A stretch of 64,000 bases of DNA from Candidatus Saccharibacteria bacterium UBA2952 (GTDB taxonomy: Bacteria > Patescibacteriota > Saccharimonadia > Saccharimonadales > Saccharimonadaceae). Under the pieces are notes generated by a model. That model ran no database searches and was not told where the DNA came from. It saw nothing but the letters and a program-made list of their open reading frames with translations. Each line of letters starts with the position of its first letter. Position 1 is the first letter of the stretch. Positions 7,317-15,779 of this stretch are shown here, piece by piece. The position numbers and the translations under genes were made by a program. Location of the stretch: positions 1 through 64,000 of the forward strand of contig DEBQ01000006.1 in the NCBI GenBank assembly GCA_002348605.1. Reading direction: 5' to 3'.

Positions 7317-8912
7317 TTATAGCTGGTCTTTTTTGGCGCTAATGAACGCCGCCCACTGACGGATAAGCCGCAGTATCGTCTTAAGCGGCAGTTCTATTAG
7401 CATGTCGAGCGCCAGGGCAACAACGTTGACCTTGGCGTATTTGTCGCTTAAGAACCGGCCGACAACAACGAATGGCATATAAAGAAAGTCCCTTACTAAT
7501 GTGACGCCGTTTTGGTGGGTTTCGACCGATTCGAGTTCACGGATCATACGGCTTAGGCGGAATCCTAAGAAGCTTGCCGCCGACAGGAATACGAAGAAGA
7601 TGAGCAGGTGCATAATATCGAAATTAAACGCCTGCCACAATAGTGCCGCCACGCCACCGAATACAGCGACAAATAATACACCGTAGGCGACATTATACCC
7701 AGTACCAAATTCCTGGCCGGAACGCCTAACTAATTGTTTTGGCTGTTCAGCCGCGTATAAAGTCGTATCTATTTGTTTGACCAAACGTGCCGTATTCGCG
7801 TTTCCCGGTAGCATCATCGTTGCCCGCAGGAGCACCATATATACCGGCGGGAAAAGCAGGTTAATGATGAGTGGCAACCACAGAATCATATCGAACATCA
7901 GGTAGTCATATGGTATTTCTATGGCGATGCCAATAAGGAACTTCGTAATGATCAGGAACATAACGCTCTTAATAATCCCGTTGTTGACGCGCCGGTTGAC
8001 CGACTGATAATCGCTCGTAACCTGCTTTTCGTACGCCAAAAGCATCTGTTCGCGGTTCGGAAGCAGCGCAGCAAGGTCGGGCGAATCGTCAACCATATGC
8101 CGGAGCACCCGTAGCGGCGCACCACGTTTGTCAACCATTCGAAACAGTTTTTCAGTCGCCTGAGACACCAATATCACATCAATCTGACGATTGACATCGA
8201 TATACGATTCCAGCTTGTCGGGGCTTTGGCCGAACCGTGCGAGTAGCCCCAGGCGAAGCACTGCATCATCGGACTTTAAGAGCGCCCTGTGAACGGCGAC
8301 ATAAAGCGATATGTCAACTGTCTGCGGAGGTGTGCCAAATACCTGCTCGTAGTCGATCGTGCTTGAAAAATAGGAGTGTGCAAACTGGGTGAACGCTTGC
8401 AACTGACTGTTGTCATTCAGACGCCACTCGACTTCGACCGCCAAAAGCTCATAGGTCCATTTGTCGGATTGCTCATATGTAATTGCCTTGTTCTTGCGAA
8501 GCGCCTGATATGCATTGTAGTAGCGTACGGCCGCATCCGAAATCGCAGCAACGTCGTCTTCGGGCACAGAATCATTCGGTAAGTAACCCGCGTGCGTCAG
8601 TTCGATAATCAGCTCTTCGCCGCTAGCCCCAATGCGCTTTTTGTCGTGCAGTACGAACAATCTTCGGTAGAACCGCCGAATAGCACGCTGAAGCAGCACA
8701 TGCTCTTCGGCGTATTCCGCTGCGTTCCGGAGCTGCTCATAAGCGGCAGTAAGCGTACCGCCAGCACCGACGACATGCACTTTTTGGTCATTAACCCGAG
8801 CTTGCTTGCGTGACTGTTTTTGAAGCCGCGACGCCGTAAGATCGCCGAGGAGCTGGGAGCCATTTGAATTGAGTTGATTCATAAGTAGGTGGTGTTGAAT
8901 TTCATCTGTCAT
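7317..8912 (-). CDS. Large membrane protein with helical N-terminal domain, unknown function
   Basis: 531 aa. Residues 1-310 are polar and mostly helical, with many Arg and several Tyr/Glu clusters (for example YRRLFVLHDKKRIG). The C-terminal part carries hydrophobic segments near residues 318-335, 340-365, 408-428 and 434-450, and ends with an amphipathic Arg/Lys helix. I cannot assign a family. It converges on the preceding gene with a 1-base gap. Its upstream neighbour on the same strand is tRNA-Arg, 57 bases away, and no clear ribosome site precedes the ATG. Confidence 0.65.
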   Translation of the reverse strand: MTDEIQHHLLMNQLNSNGSQLLGDLTASRLQKQSRKQARVNDQKVHVVGAGGTLTAAYEQLRNAAEYAEEHVLLQRAIRRFYRRLFVLHDKKRIGASGEELIIELTHAGYLPNDSVPEDDVAAISDAAVRYYNAYQALRKNKAITYEQSDKWTYELLAVEVEWRLNDNSQLQAFTQFAHSYFSSTIDYEQVFGTPPQTVDISLYVAVHRALLKSDDAVLRLGLLARFGQSPDKLESYIDVNRQIDVILVSQATEKLFRMVDKRGAPLRVLRHMVDDSPDLAALLPNREQMLLAYEKQVTSDYQSVNRRVNNGIIKSVMFLIITKFLIGIAIEIPYDYLMFDMILWLPLIINLLFPPVYMVLLRATMMLPGNANTARLVKQIDTTLYAAEQPKQLVRRSGQEFGTGYNVAYGVLFVAVFGGVAALLWQAFNFDIMHLLIFFVFLSAASFLGFRLSRMIRELESVETHQNGVTLVRDFLYMPFVVVGRFLSDKYAKVNVVALALDMLIELPLKTILRLIRQWAAFISAKKDQL

Positions 8913-8969
8913 TAGCGAGATAAATTCTGTGCCGCGATCTTAAGTAAAAATCGCAGACCATAATTCACC

Positions 8970-9045
8970 TGGTACACCCGGTACGATTCGAACGTACGAC
9001 ACCTGGTTCCGAAGACCAGTGCTCTATCCACTGAGCTACGGGTGC
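8970..9045 (-). tRNA. tRNA-Arg (anticodon UCG)
   Basis: 76 nt with encoded CCA. Acceptor GCACCCG/CGGGTGT (G1-U72 wobble), anticodon stem CTGGT/ACCAG with loop CTTCGGA giving UCG, T-arm ACGTTCGAATCGT type. Confidence 0.92.
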
Positions 9046-9104
9046 GTACTGTCAGGGTCAAGAAATTACAGAGGTAATTATAGCATGCATCGACTGGCAT
9101 AGGC

Positions 9105-9110
9105 TATACT
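9105..9110 (+). promoter_or_regulatory. -10 box TATACT of murB
   Basis: Ends 10 nt before the murB ATG and no Shine-Dalgarno site intervenes; 5' leader of at most a few bases expected. Confidence 0.45.
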
Positions 9111-9120
9111 TCAATAACGT

Positions 9121-10140
9121 ATGGACGTACACACCAACATTCCACTCAAAAACTACCTGACCATGAAATTGGGTGGTTCAGCCCGCTTTATGACGACCGC
9201 TACTACCGCGGAAGAGTTGGCGGAAATCTGCCGGAACGCCCGCAAACAAAACCTTCCCTTTTTTATACTTGGTGGCGGCAGCAATGTCGTCGCCCGTGAT
9301 GAAGGCTATGGTGGTATTGTAGTTCGTAATCGGATACTCGGCTTCGAGATCGTGCAGGACACTGCTTCTGCCGTAACTATAAAGGTTGGTGCCGGCGAAA
9401 ACTGGGACGAAACAGTCGCAAAAACCGTCGACATGGGGCTCACCGGCATAGAGGCCATGTCGGCTATTCCCGGTACGGTTGGCGCGGCTCCGGTACAGAA
9501 CGTCGGCGCATATGGCCAAGAAATCGCCGATACATTAGTCAGCCTAGAGGCGTATGACTCGCTAGAAGACCGGTTCGTGACATTAGAAAATAGTGATTGC
9601 GGCTTCGCCTACCGTCACAGTATGTTCCGCGGTGACCAAGCTGGCAGATACGGTATTATTAGCGTTACATTAACGCTATTTAAAGCCGCTCCCGTACCGC
9701 CATTTTACGAAGCCGTGCAACGGTATTTTGACGAACATAACGTGACACTTTATACCCCGCTCGCCATCCGTGAAGCCGTTATTGCCATCCGTGCCGACAA
9801 GCTACCTGACCCCAAACTACTCCCCAACACCGGATCTTTCTTCAAGAATGCCATTATTGAGCAGTGGCAGCTTGATGACCTCAAAAAGACTTGGCCAGAT
9901 ATACCTTCGTACGACCTGGGTGATAAGCGAGCCAAAGTACCGACCGGCTGGCTGATTGAAAAGACCGGCTTAAAAGGCCAGCTGCTTCATGGCATGAGAG
10001 TTCACGACAAAAACGCATTGGTGCTCATAAACGAATCCGCAACTTCTTATGCAGACCTAGCAGCGGCCCGTACCGAAATTATTGGCAAAGTGCGAGACAT
10101 GTTCCGAATCCAAATCGAACAAGAACCGCTCGAAATATGA
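9121..10140 (+). CDS. murB: UDP-N-acetylenolpyruvoylglucosamine reductase
   Basis: 339 aa. MurB reduces the enolpyruvyl product of MurA to UDP-MurNAc with NADPH and FAD. The FAD-binding motifs are FFILGGGSNVVARDEGYGG and GIEAMSAIPGTVGAAPVQN; YRHSMFR and the C-terminal NTGSFFKNAII (with the catalytic Ser in GSFFKN) place it with the E. coli-like type. It is isolated from other mur genes, though murA is 6 kb away. The start is the first ATG, next to a TATACT box. Confidence 0.95.
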   Translation: MDVHTNIPLKNYLTMKLGGSARFMTTATTAEELAEICRNARKQNLPFFILGGGSNVVARDEGYGGIVVRNRILGFEIVQDTASAVTIKVGAGENWDETVAKTVDMGLTGIEAMSAIPGTVGAAPVQNVGAYGQEIADTLVSLEAYDSLEDRFVTLENSDCGFAYRHSMFRGDQAGRYGIISVTLTLFKAAPVPPFYEAVQRYFDEHNVTLYTPLAIREAVIAIRADKLPDPKLLPNTGSFFKNAIIEQWQLDDLKKTWPDIPSYDLGDKRAKVPTGWLIEKTGLKGQLLHGMRVHDKNALVLINESATSYADLAAARTEIIGKVRDMFRIQIEQEPLEI

Positions 10141-10166
10141 CACTTGCTCTTGATACGTAAAAAACT

Positions 10167-10172
10167 TATGCT
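10167..10172 (+). promoter_or_regulatory. -10 box TATGCT of the prepilin cluster
   Basis: Six nt before the ATG at 10179; leaderless arrangement for the first prepilin gene. Confidence 0.4.
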
Positions 10173-10178
10173 TATTAC

Positions 10179-10805
10179 ATGAAGCGGGGGTTCACCGTAG
10201 TAGAGGTATTGATCACCTTAACGATTATGGCGATCCTTTTAGGCTTGGGTACTGTTGGGCTCAGGTCAGTGCTAGCTAATGCCCGTGATGCTGAGCGCCT
10301 TTCCGACATACAAACAATAGCGCGTGGTTTAGAAGCACGCTACGACAGGACGTACTCATATAACTGGACCGAAGACACCAACGGTGATGGCACGCCCGAT
10401 ACGCCGCGCACCACTACGTGGAATGCAGGGAGTTACCCGGGGAATAACGAGTTATGGGACACTGTGTTTTGGAGTGGTCGCGCCAGCCTCGGTGACGTCC
10501 TACCAGGCGTGACGGATCCCGCCGTAACATCGCCAAGCGGGCTTCGTTGGGGAGGCTTTTGTTTCTTCTGGTTTTGGAATGCGAACTGCGATACGGCCGA
10601 GAAAGATTCGATTATCCAAGGTCAGTTCAGCGACGGAAATGGTGGCTGGAAAGATGTATACATGTATGAATTCGTTGGGGCAAACGGCGGGTACTGCAAC
10701 ATCGATGACTGCACACGGTATAACCTATACTGGATCAGCGAAGTGGACAAAACCGTCTATAAGGGCATACCCGGCCTTAAGGTCTGGCGGAGTAAACACC
10801 AATGA
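10179..10805 (+). CDS. Prepilin-like protein (minor pilin 1)
   Basis: 208 aa. A very short leader MKRG is followed by the prepilin peptidase site G|FTVVEVLITLTIMAIL and the hydrophobic N-terminal helix with Glu5. The globular part contains DTNGDGTPDTP, a calcium-binding-loop-like stretch, and Cys pairs near the C-terminus (CNIDDC). Predicted minor pilin or pseudopilin assembled by the PilBCMNO machinery encoded at 42.5-48 kb. Overlaps the next prepilin gene by 4 bases, so the three prepilins form an operon. Confidence 0.85.
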   Translation: MKRGFTVVEVLITLTIMAILLGLGTVGLRSVLANARDAERLSDIQTIARGLEARYDRTYSYNWTEDTNGDGTPDTPRTTTWNAGSYPGNNELWDTVFWSGRASLGDVLPGVTDPAVTSPSGLRWGGFCFFWFWNANCDTAEKDSIIQGQFSDGNGGWKDVYMYEFVGANGGYCNIDDCTRYNLYWISEVDKTVYKGIPGLKVWRSKHQ

Positions 10806-11206
10806 TGATTGCTCGTAGGCTGGAGCATGGGTTCACGGCAGTTGAGCTTCTTATAACTCTGTTTATCGCTTCTATATTCCTTTTCGCAGGGTACCAGCTG
10901 TTTACCCAAGTAATGAGGGATGGGGCCGGAGCCGACAAAGATGCAGAACTTTCGAGCCTTGCGTATGAACGCATGCGTAAATCTGCCCTCGATGCATCGG
11001 CTGCTTCGCCAGCAGGCTGTGCAGCAACCAGCGAAGGTACAACCACCACCACTGAACCCGTAGCGGGAATAGGTAATGTCACTTTCATTGTGACAATCGA
11101 CTGCCCGTATAGTACGACTCCGGGCAGCCTGACTGATGTATTTCTCGTGAAAGTTGAGGCGAGTCATAACGGTAGAAAGGTAGAACATGCGACGTTCTCT
11201 AACTAA
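10802..11206 (+). CDS. Prepilin-like protein (minor pilin 2)
   Basis: 134 aa. Leader MMIARRLEHG, then FTAVELLITLFIASIFLFAG, the processed N-terminal helix with Glu5. The small head has two Cys (CAATSEG and IDCPYS) likely to form a disulfide. Translationally coupled to the genes on both sides (overlaps of 4 and 20 bases). Probable tip or priming minor pilin. Confidence 0.82.
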   Translation: MMIARRLEHGFTAVELLITLFIASIFLFAGYQLFTQVMRDGAGADKDAELSSLAYERMRKSALDASAASPAGCAATSEGTTTTTEPVAGIGNVTFIVTIDCPYSTTPGSLTDVFLVKVEASHNGRKVEHATFSN

Positions 11207-13253
11207 CGCACGTGCTGGTTTTACCTTAGTTGAAGTCCTAGTAATTTCACCTATCGTCATATTGTTCATCGGAGCCTTTATTGCACTGGTTGTTGGACTT
11301 ACGGGTGAAAGCCTACAAGTGCGAGAAAAAAATACGGCCATTTACGATGTTCAAGCCGCGCTTAATGACATGGAAGCCGGCGTCGTGCAGACGACGGGGT
11401 TTTCGACGGCCACCACAGGAGTAGTAAGTCCTCAGGGTAAGAACAATAGCGCTACGCAGTTCACTAACGTCAATAACGCAGGAGCAGACCCAGACACGTT
11501 AATTCTTAACATTCCAACAACGGATCGACGACCTACAGATCCAGCCAGAAACCTTATATATATGGGAACGGGTGCCTGCAATAACAAGAACCCAGTCTAC
11601 ACCTATACATCAGTATTTTTTGTCGATACAGCCACAGATACTCTCTACAGGCGCACAATTTTGCCACAAGTGGCTGCCTGTGCCGTGCCATGGCAACGCG
11701 CTAGCTGTAATGAAAACGATATGGCCGGTAATACAGGCATTTGTAAAGCTCGTGACGAAAAGCTGCTCGACAACGTGTCTGATATCAATATAACGTACTA
11801 CGGCGACGCGACCTCAACGACCGCCTTGCTTGCTTCGCAGGCGGCAAGTGCGTCTTCCGTATCGATTGAGATAATTGTCAACAAACAAGTGGGGGGCAAG
11901 ACGGTCAGTTACACAAGCTCCCTACGGGCTACCAGCCTTAACGCGCAGACTTCTGAAGTTAACAACACACCCCCAACTACACCCTCTATCGCGTGGTCAA
12001 GGAGCACAACAACGCCATATACGACTACTTTTACCTGGGACCAAGTAGGTAGCGCAACCGGATATAACATTCGCTACCGACTTGGGTCGGGTACATGGGT
12101 AAACGGACCTCAGAACCAGGCACCAAATAACACCACGTACTCTATCGTCGGAACGGCCCGAAAACAAAATGCCGATATCGAAGTTACTGTCGTAACAAAT
12201 GCTGGTACGTATTTATACGGTACGATGAACACAACCCTTCCAAACTGGAATGACTGCACCATGCCATCGAATTCCTGGGACAACTATGGTGGTTCAGGTT
12301 CTGGTGGTTATAATGAGGCCGGTTACACAAAAACCACCAGCGGCATGGTCGGACTTAAGGGACTAGTTGCCGGGGGAACCGTCGGATATTCTTCTCCTAT
12401 GAGTAATTCGGTTTGCACGCTACCGGTTGGATTCCGACCATCTAGCCGATTAATCTTTTCAGTGGTCGCGTACGATGCCGCCGCGACAAATGGTAGAGGG
12501 CTTGGTCGGGTTGATATTGATACCGACGGTAGAATACAAGTTGTATCAGGTGGCAATGCATTTGCAAGTCTTGATGGCATAATATTTCCGACAGCTTCGG
12601 CTGGACTTACTTGGACAAATTTAACGACTGCCAACGGATGGTATTATTCCAATTATGGAATAAACTACGGAACTCCACAGTATGCGACTGATTCTTATGG
12701 CCGGGCCTGGATCCAAGGCCTCGCGACTGCAGGTACGATAAACGCTGTTATGAACACAGCTATGCCGACAGCTATGCGCCCAGCGCAGGGTATGCATGTC
12801 GCAGCAAATTCAGGATCATCAGGAGGTGGAGTAAATGTTATGACTGACGGTACCATTCCGTCACGTAATAACACAGGAACATACAGGTCGCTTCAGCTTC
12901 TTTATTACCCCGGCACAACCGGGTGGAACAACCTGACACTGCAAAATAGCTGGGCTGCATACGCAGGGTGGACAGTGCCTCAATGCCAAAAATTCCCAGA
13001 TGATATCGTTATTGTCAAAGGACTGATACGAAACGGTAATGTCACCTACCCTGCTGTAATCACAAACCTTAATAGTGCCGGCTGCGGTCTGCAAAATTCA
13101 AATAGCGGCACCAATATATTTAGTGGCATACGGTACAACGGTACGTACGACGCCTCTTCAAGCATTGATCTAGGTCCTACTGGTGACTTGATAGTGACTA
13201 ATGTTAATGCCAGCTGGACATCGTTAGACAGCATTCATTACATCGCTGATTAA
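11187..13253 (+). CDS. Giant prepilin with FN3-like domain and three phage-tail-type receptor-binding repeats
   Basis: 688 aa. The N-terminus is a prepilin (leader MRRSLTNARAG, then FTLVEVLVISPIVILFIGAF). Residues about 30-255 resemble a minor-pilin (PilW/PulJ-like) body; 258-350 look like a fibronectin type III domain. Residues 352-688 are three tandem units of about 105-120 aa (starts near 352, 473 and 577). Each combines an NSW or NGW near a Tyr/Gly-rich stretch, a G-V-LKGL or A-IQGL or V-VKGL strand, a G-(V/I) turn, an RP or FP loop and a closing SLD-I. The pattern matches repeats of phage tail fibre and tail-tip proteins. Predicted pilus-tip adhesin. Member of the prepilin operon. Confidence 0.8.
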   Translation: MRRSLTNARAGFTLVEVLVISPIVILFIGAFIALVVGLTGESLQVREKNTAIYDVQAALNDMEAGVVQTTGFSTATTGVVSPQGKNNSATQFTNVNNAGADPDTLILNIPTTDRRPTDPARNLIYMGTGACNNKNPVYTYTSVFFVDTATDTLYRRTILPQVAACAVPWQRASCNENDMAGNTGICKARDEKLLDNVSDINITYYGDATSTTALLASQAASASSVSIEIIVNKQVGGKTVSYTSSLRATSLNAQTSEVNNTPPTTPSIAWSRSTTTPYTTTFTWDQVGSATGYNIRYRLGSGTWVNGPQNQAPNNTTYSIVGTARKQNADIEVTVVTNAGTYLYGTMNTTLPNWNDCTMPSNSWDNYGGSGSGGYNEAGYTKTTSGMVGLKGLVAGGTVGYSSPMSNSVCTLPVGFRPSSRLIFSVVAYDAAATNGRGLGRVDIDTDGRIQVVSGGNAFASLDGIIFPTASAGLTWTNLTTANGWYYSNYGINYGTPQYATDSYGRAWIQGLATAGTINAVMNTAMPTAMRPAQGMHVAANSGSSGGGVNVMTDGTIPSRNNTGTYRSLQLLYYPGTTGWNNLTLQNSWAAYAGWTVPQCQKFPDDIVIVKGLIRNGNVTYPAVITNLNSAGCGLQNSNSGTNIFSGIRYNGTYDASSSIDLGPTGDLIVTNVNASWTSLDSIHYIAD

Positions 13254-13335
13254 CAGATTAATAAAACGCTTGCGCTTACCTAAGCCGTATAGTATATTAC
13301 AACCATAACTAAGCAAATAATTAGGGGGCATTAAA

Positions 13336-13824
13336 ATGCTTAACAATATCAAAACTTTACAGAATGACCGCGGTTTCACCATCGTCGAGCTTCTGATCGT
13401 CATCGTGATCATTGCGATTCTTGCTGCGATCACCATCGTCGCCTACACAAACATCTCAACACGTGCAGCCGACTCAGCTTACTCAGCTGATGCGAACAGC
13501 ATTCAAAAAGTCGCAGAAGTCTACTACACGGAAAACGGGTCGTACCCAATCAGTGCAGCCAACTTTGCTGCAGCCTCAACAGCAAAACTACCTGCTAACA
13601 TTATCGTCGCTCCTACCACAGGTACGGTTACTAATGCAGTAGCAACTACCAGTTGTGGAACGGTTGGTACTCAAACCTGGGCTGTTTGTACTTCCGGAAG
13701 CACCAAGACGTATTCAATTAAGGTCAACGCCCCTTGTAGTGCAACCGTTGGTATAAACATCTACTACCCTCAAACTGTTGCTGGTGGCGCTCTTCAGACC
13801 GCTAAGGCAGGAGCTGGCTGTTAG
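13336..13824 (+). CDS. Type IV major pilin, copy 1
   Basis: 162 aa. Leader MLNNIKTLQNDRG, then FTIVELLIVIVIIAILAAIT, a textbook type IVa pilin N-terminus with Glu5. The head is Ala/Thr/Ser-rich with YYTENGSYP, a motif common in Gram-positive-type pilins, and Cys residues in SCGTVGTQTWAVC plus a C-terminal Cys as the last residue. A ribosome site (AGGGGG, 13323-13328) precedes the ATG. An 80-base gap separates it from the prepilin operon, with a TATAGT box near 13286, so it is probably transcribed on its own. The next gene is a near duplicate. Confidence 0.92.
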   Translation: MLNNIKTLQNDRGFTIVELLIVIVIIAILAAITIVAYTNISTRAADSAYSADANSIQKVAEVYYTENGSYPISAANFAAASTAKLPANIIVAPTTGTVTNAVATTSCGTVGTQTWAVCTSGSTKTYSIKVNAPCSATVGINIYYPQTVAGGALQTAKAGAGC

Positions 13825-13843
13825 TACAAGGAGCAGCCTTTGT

Positions 13844-14329
13844 ATGCTCCTGCGTAACAGAATTACCTTAGACCGCGGTTTCACCATCGTCGAGCTTCTG
13901 ATCGTCATCGTGATCATTGCGATTCTTGCTGCGATCACCATCGTCGCCTACACAAACATCTCAACACGTGCAGCCGACTCAGCGTATACTGCTGACACAA
14001 ATGCTATTCGAAAGGTTGCAGAAGTTTACTATACGGAGAACGGGTCATACCCAATTAGTGCAGCTAACTTTACTGCAGCCACGACAGCAAAAATGCCATC
14101 TAATGTGATCGTTGCCCCTACTACAGGCACTGTCACTAATACAGTCGCGACGACTGGCTGTGGAACGACAGGCACACAGACTTGGGCCGTCTGTACTTCT
14201 GGAAGCACCAAGACGTATTCAATTAAGGTCAACGCCCCTTGTAGTGCAACCGTTGGTATAAACATCTACTACCCTCAAACTGTTGCTGGCGGCGCTCTTC
14301 AGACCGCTAAGGCAGGAGCTGGCTGTTAA
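13844..14329 (+). CDS. Type IV major pilin, copy 2 (tandem duplicate)
   Basis: 161 aa from the ATG at 13844, chosen for its AAGGAG site (13828-13833); an in-frame start at 13778 would run back into copy 1. Leader MLLRNRITLDRG, then the same processed N-terminus as copy 1. The DNA is identical to copy 1 over the first 113 bases (13871-13983) and, with one mismatch, the last 128 (14201-14328), but the middle carries dozens of mostly silent changes. Twenty bases after copy 1 and probably cotranscribed; a terminator follows. Confidence 0.92.
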   Translation: MLLRNRITLDRGFTIVELLIVIVIIAILAAITIVAYTNISTRAADSAYTADTNAIRKVAEVYYTENGSYPISAANFTAATTAKMPSNVIVAPTTGTVTNTVATTGCGTTGTQTWAVCTSGSTKTYSIKVNAPCSATVGINIYYPQTVAGGALQTAKAGAGC

Positions 14330-14346
14330 ATAAGCCAGTCTCTATA

Positions 14347-14379
14347 CAAAATAACCTGCCTAGCTGGCAGGTTATTTTG
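14347..14379. terminator. Bidirectional terminator between pilins and glyA
   Basis: CAAAATAACCTGCC / GGCAGGTTATTTTG, a perfect 14-bp stem with a 5-nt loop, A-rich before and T-rich after; serves the converging pilin and glyA transcripts. Confidence 0.88.
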
Positions 14380-14399
14380 TATCTAACCCCATAGATCGT

Positions 14400-15671
14400 C
14401 TAGTAAGGTAATGGGAAGCTGCGCAAAAAAGATACGACTTCCTTATGTAGCTTCTTAAGTTCGGTATCATTATCACGCGCTCCAATAGCCATACTCATCC
14501 ACTCAGCGACCAAGGCAGCATGTTCTTCTCTAAGTCCTCTAGTCGTCATTGCTGGCGTTCCAAGCCGGATACCGCTTGGGCGGAATGGTGGGTTTGGGTC
14601 GTCGGGCACGGAATTCTTATTGAGGGTAAGGCCGATTTTATCTAATGCTTCCTCTGCCTCTTTACCGTTAATGCCGAAACTCGTTTGAACATTTGCAAGA
14701 ATTAGATGGTTGCTTGTGCCCCCAGTAACCAGGTCAAACCCATTTTTCTTCAGACCATCCGCTAGTGCTGCTGCATTTTTAAGTATTTGCTCGGAATAAG
14801 CTTTGAACTCTGGCTGGAGTGCTTCGCCAAACGCGACTGCTTTCGCTGCGATGACGTGCATATGTGGGCCACCTTGCATACCCGGAAATACTGCCCGGTC
14901 AATAAGCGTTGGAATGTTCTCGAGTGTCTTTTCTGGTGCTTTTAGCGGGTTCGACACGATGCCCCGTGATAGAATCATGCCGCCACGTGGGCCGCGAAGC
15001 GTCTTGTGAGTCGTGGTTGTAATGACATGGAAGCCGTAATCAAATGGGTTGTCTTTAACGCCTGCGGCTATAAGACCTGCAATATGTGCCATATCGGCCA
15101 TAAGGAGTGCCCCGACCTCGTTACCGATTTCGGCGAACTTGGCGTAGTCTAGGTCGCGTGGGTAGCCAGAGAAGCCTGCAAGCACGATTTTTGGCTTGTG
15201 CTTTAAGGCTAGTTCGCGCAGATGGTCATAATCTATCTCCCCTGTTGAGATATCTTTCATTTTGTACGGAATGAAATTGTACAGCTTTGCAGACCGTGTC
15301 ATCGGGTTGCCGTGTGTCAGGTGACCTCCGTGAGAGAGGTCCATCGCGAGCACAGTATCTCCCGGCTCAAGCCAAGCACTATATACAGCCTCGTTCGCTG
15401 GCGCACCTGAATGTGGCTGCACGTTCGCGTGGTCCGCCTTGAAAAGCTTTTTCGCCCTGTCGATTGCCAGTTGCTCTAAAGGATCAGTAAAATCCTGGCC
15501 GCCGTAGTAGCGCTTACCTGGGTAACCTTCTGAATACTTATTAGTAAATACCGACCCGAGTGCCGTCAGTACGTCTTTGCTAACGTAATTTTCGCTCGGT
15601 ATTAATTCAAGACCTTCTTGCTGGCGCTTGGTTTCGCCGGCAATCAGTTTTGCAACTTCATCATCATTCAT
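14400..15671 (-). CDS. glyA: Serine hydroxymethyltransferase
   Basis: 423 aa, full length. PLP enzyme that converts serine plus THF to glycine plus 5,10-methylene-THF. The internal aldimine Lys is in TTTTHKTLRGPRGG; EGYPGKRYYGG, NVQPHSGAPANEAVY and MADMAHIAGL are other signatures. It supplies methylene-THF for FolD (2.9 kb). Unlike many genes here it has a Shine-Dalgarno site (GAGGGAGAG just upstream of the ATG). The gene diverges from the XRE-MurA gene across 108 bases. Confidence 0.95.
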   Translation of the reverse strand: MNDDEVAKLIAGETKRQQEGLELIPSENYVSKDVLTALGSVFTNKYSEGYPGKRYYGGQDFTDPLEQLAIDRAKKLFKADHANVQPHSGAPANEAVYSAWLEPGDTVLAMDLSHGGHLTHGNPMTRSAKLYNFIPYKMKDISTGEIDYDHLRELALKHKPKIVLAGFSGYPRDLDYAKFAEIGNEVGALLMADMAHIAGLIAAGVKDNPFDYGFHVITTTTHKTLRGPRGGMILSRGIVSNPLKAPEKTLENIPTLIDRAVFPGMQGGPHMHVIAAKAVAFGEALQPEFKAYSEQILKNAAALADGLKKNGFDLVTGGTSNHLILANVQTSFGINGKEAEEALDKIGLTLNKNSVPDDPNPPFRPSGIRLGTPAMTTRGLREEHAALVAEWMSMAIGARDNDTELKKLHKEVVSFLRSFPLPY

Positions 15672-15763
15672 ATCACTCTCCCTCGTGCTTGATTATTATT
15701 CTTGATGATGAGGCAAACTACAACATAGAAATATTGTATCATAGCTTGTAAATATATCGTATG

Positions 15764-15772
15764 TGATATAAT
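15764..15772 (+). promoter_or_regulatory. Extended -10 (TGA-TATAAT) of the XRE-murA gene
   Basis: A consensus extended -10 ends 7 nt before the ATG at 15780, with TTGTAA at 15746-15751 as a possible weak -35. Transcription should begin at the start codon. Confidence 0.6.
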
Positions 15773-15779
15773 AATCGTT

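Noticed and set aside
10757..11341. 194-aa reverse-strand frame across the prepilin genes
   Set aside because: Low-complexity, no recognisable domain, fully antisense to two coupled prepilin genes.
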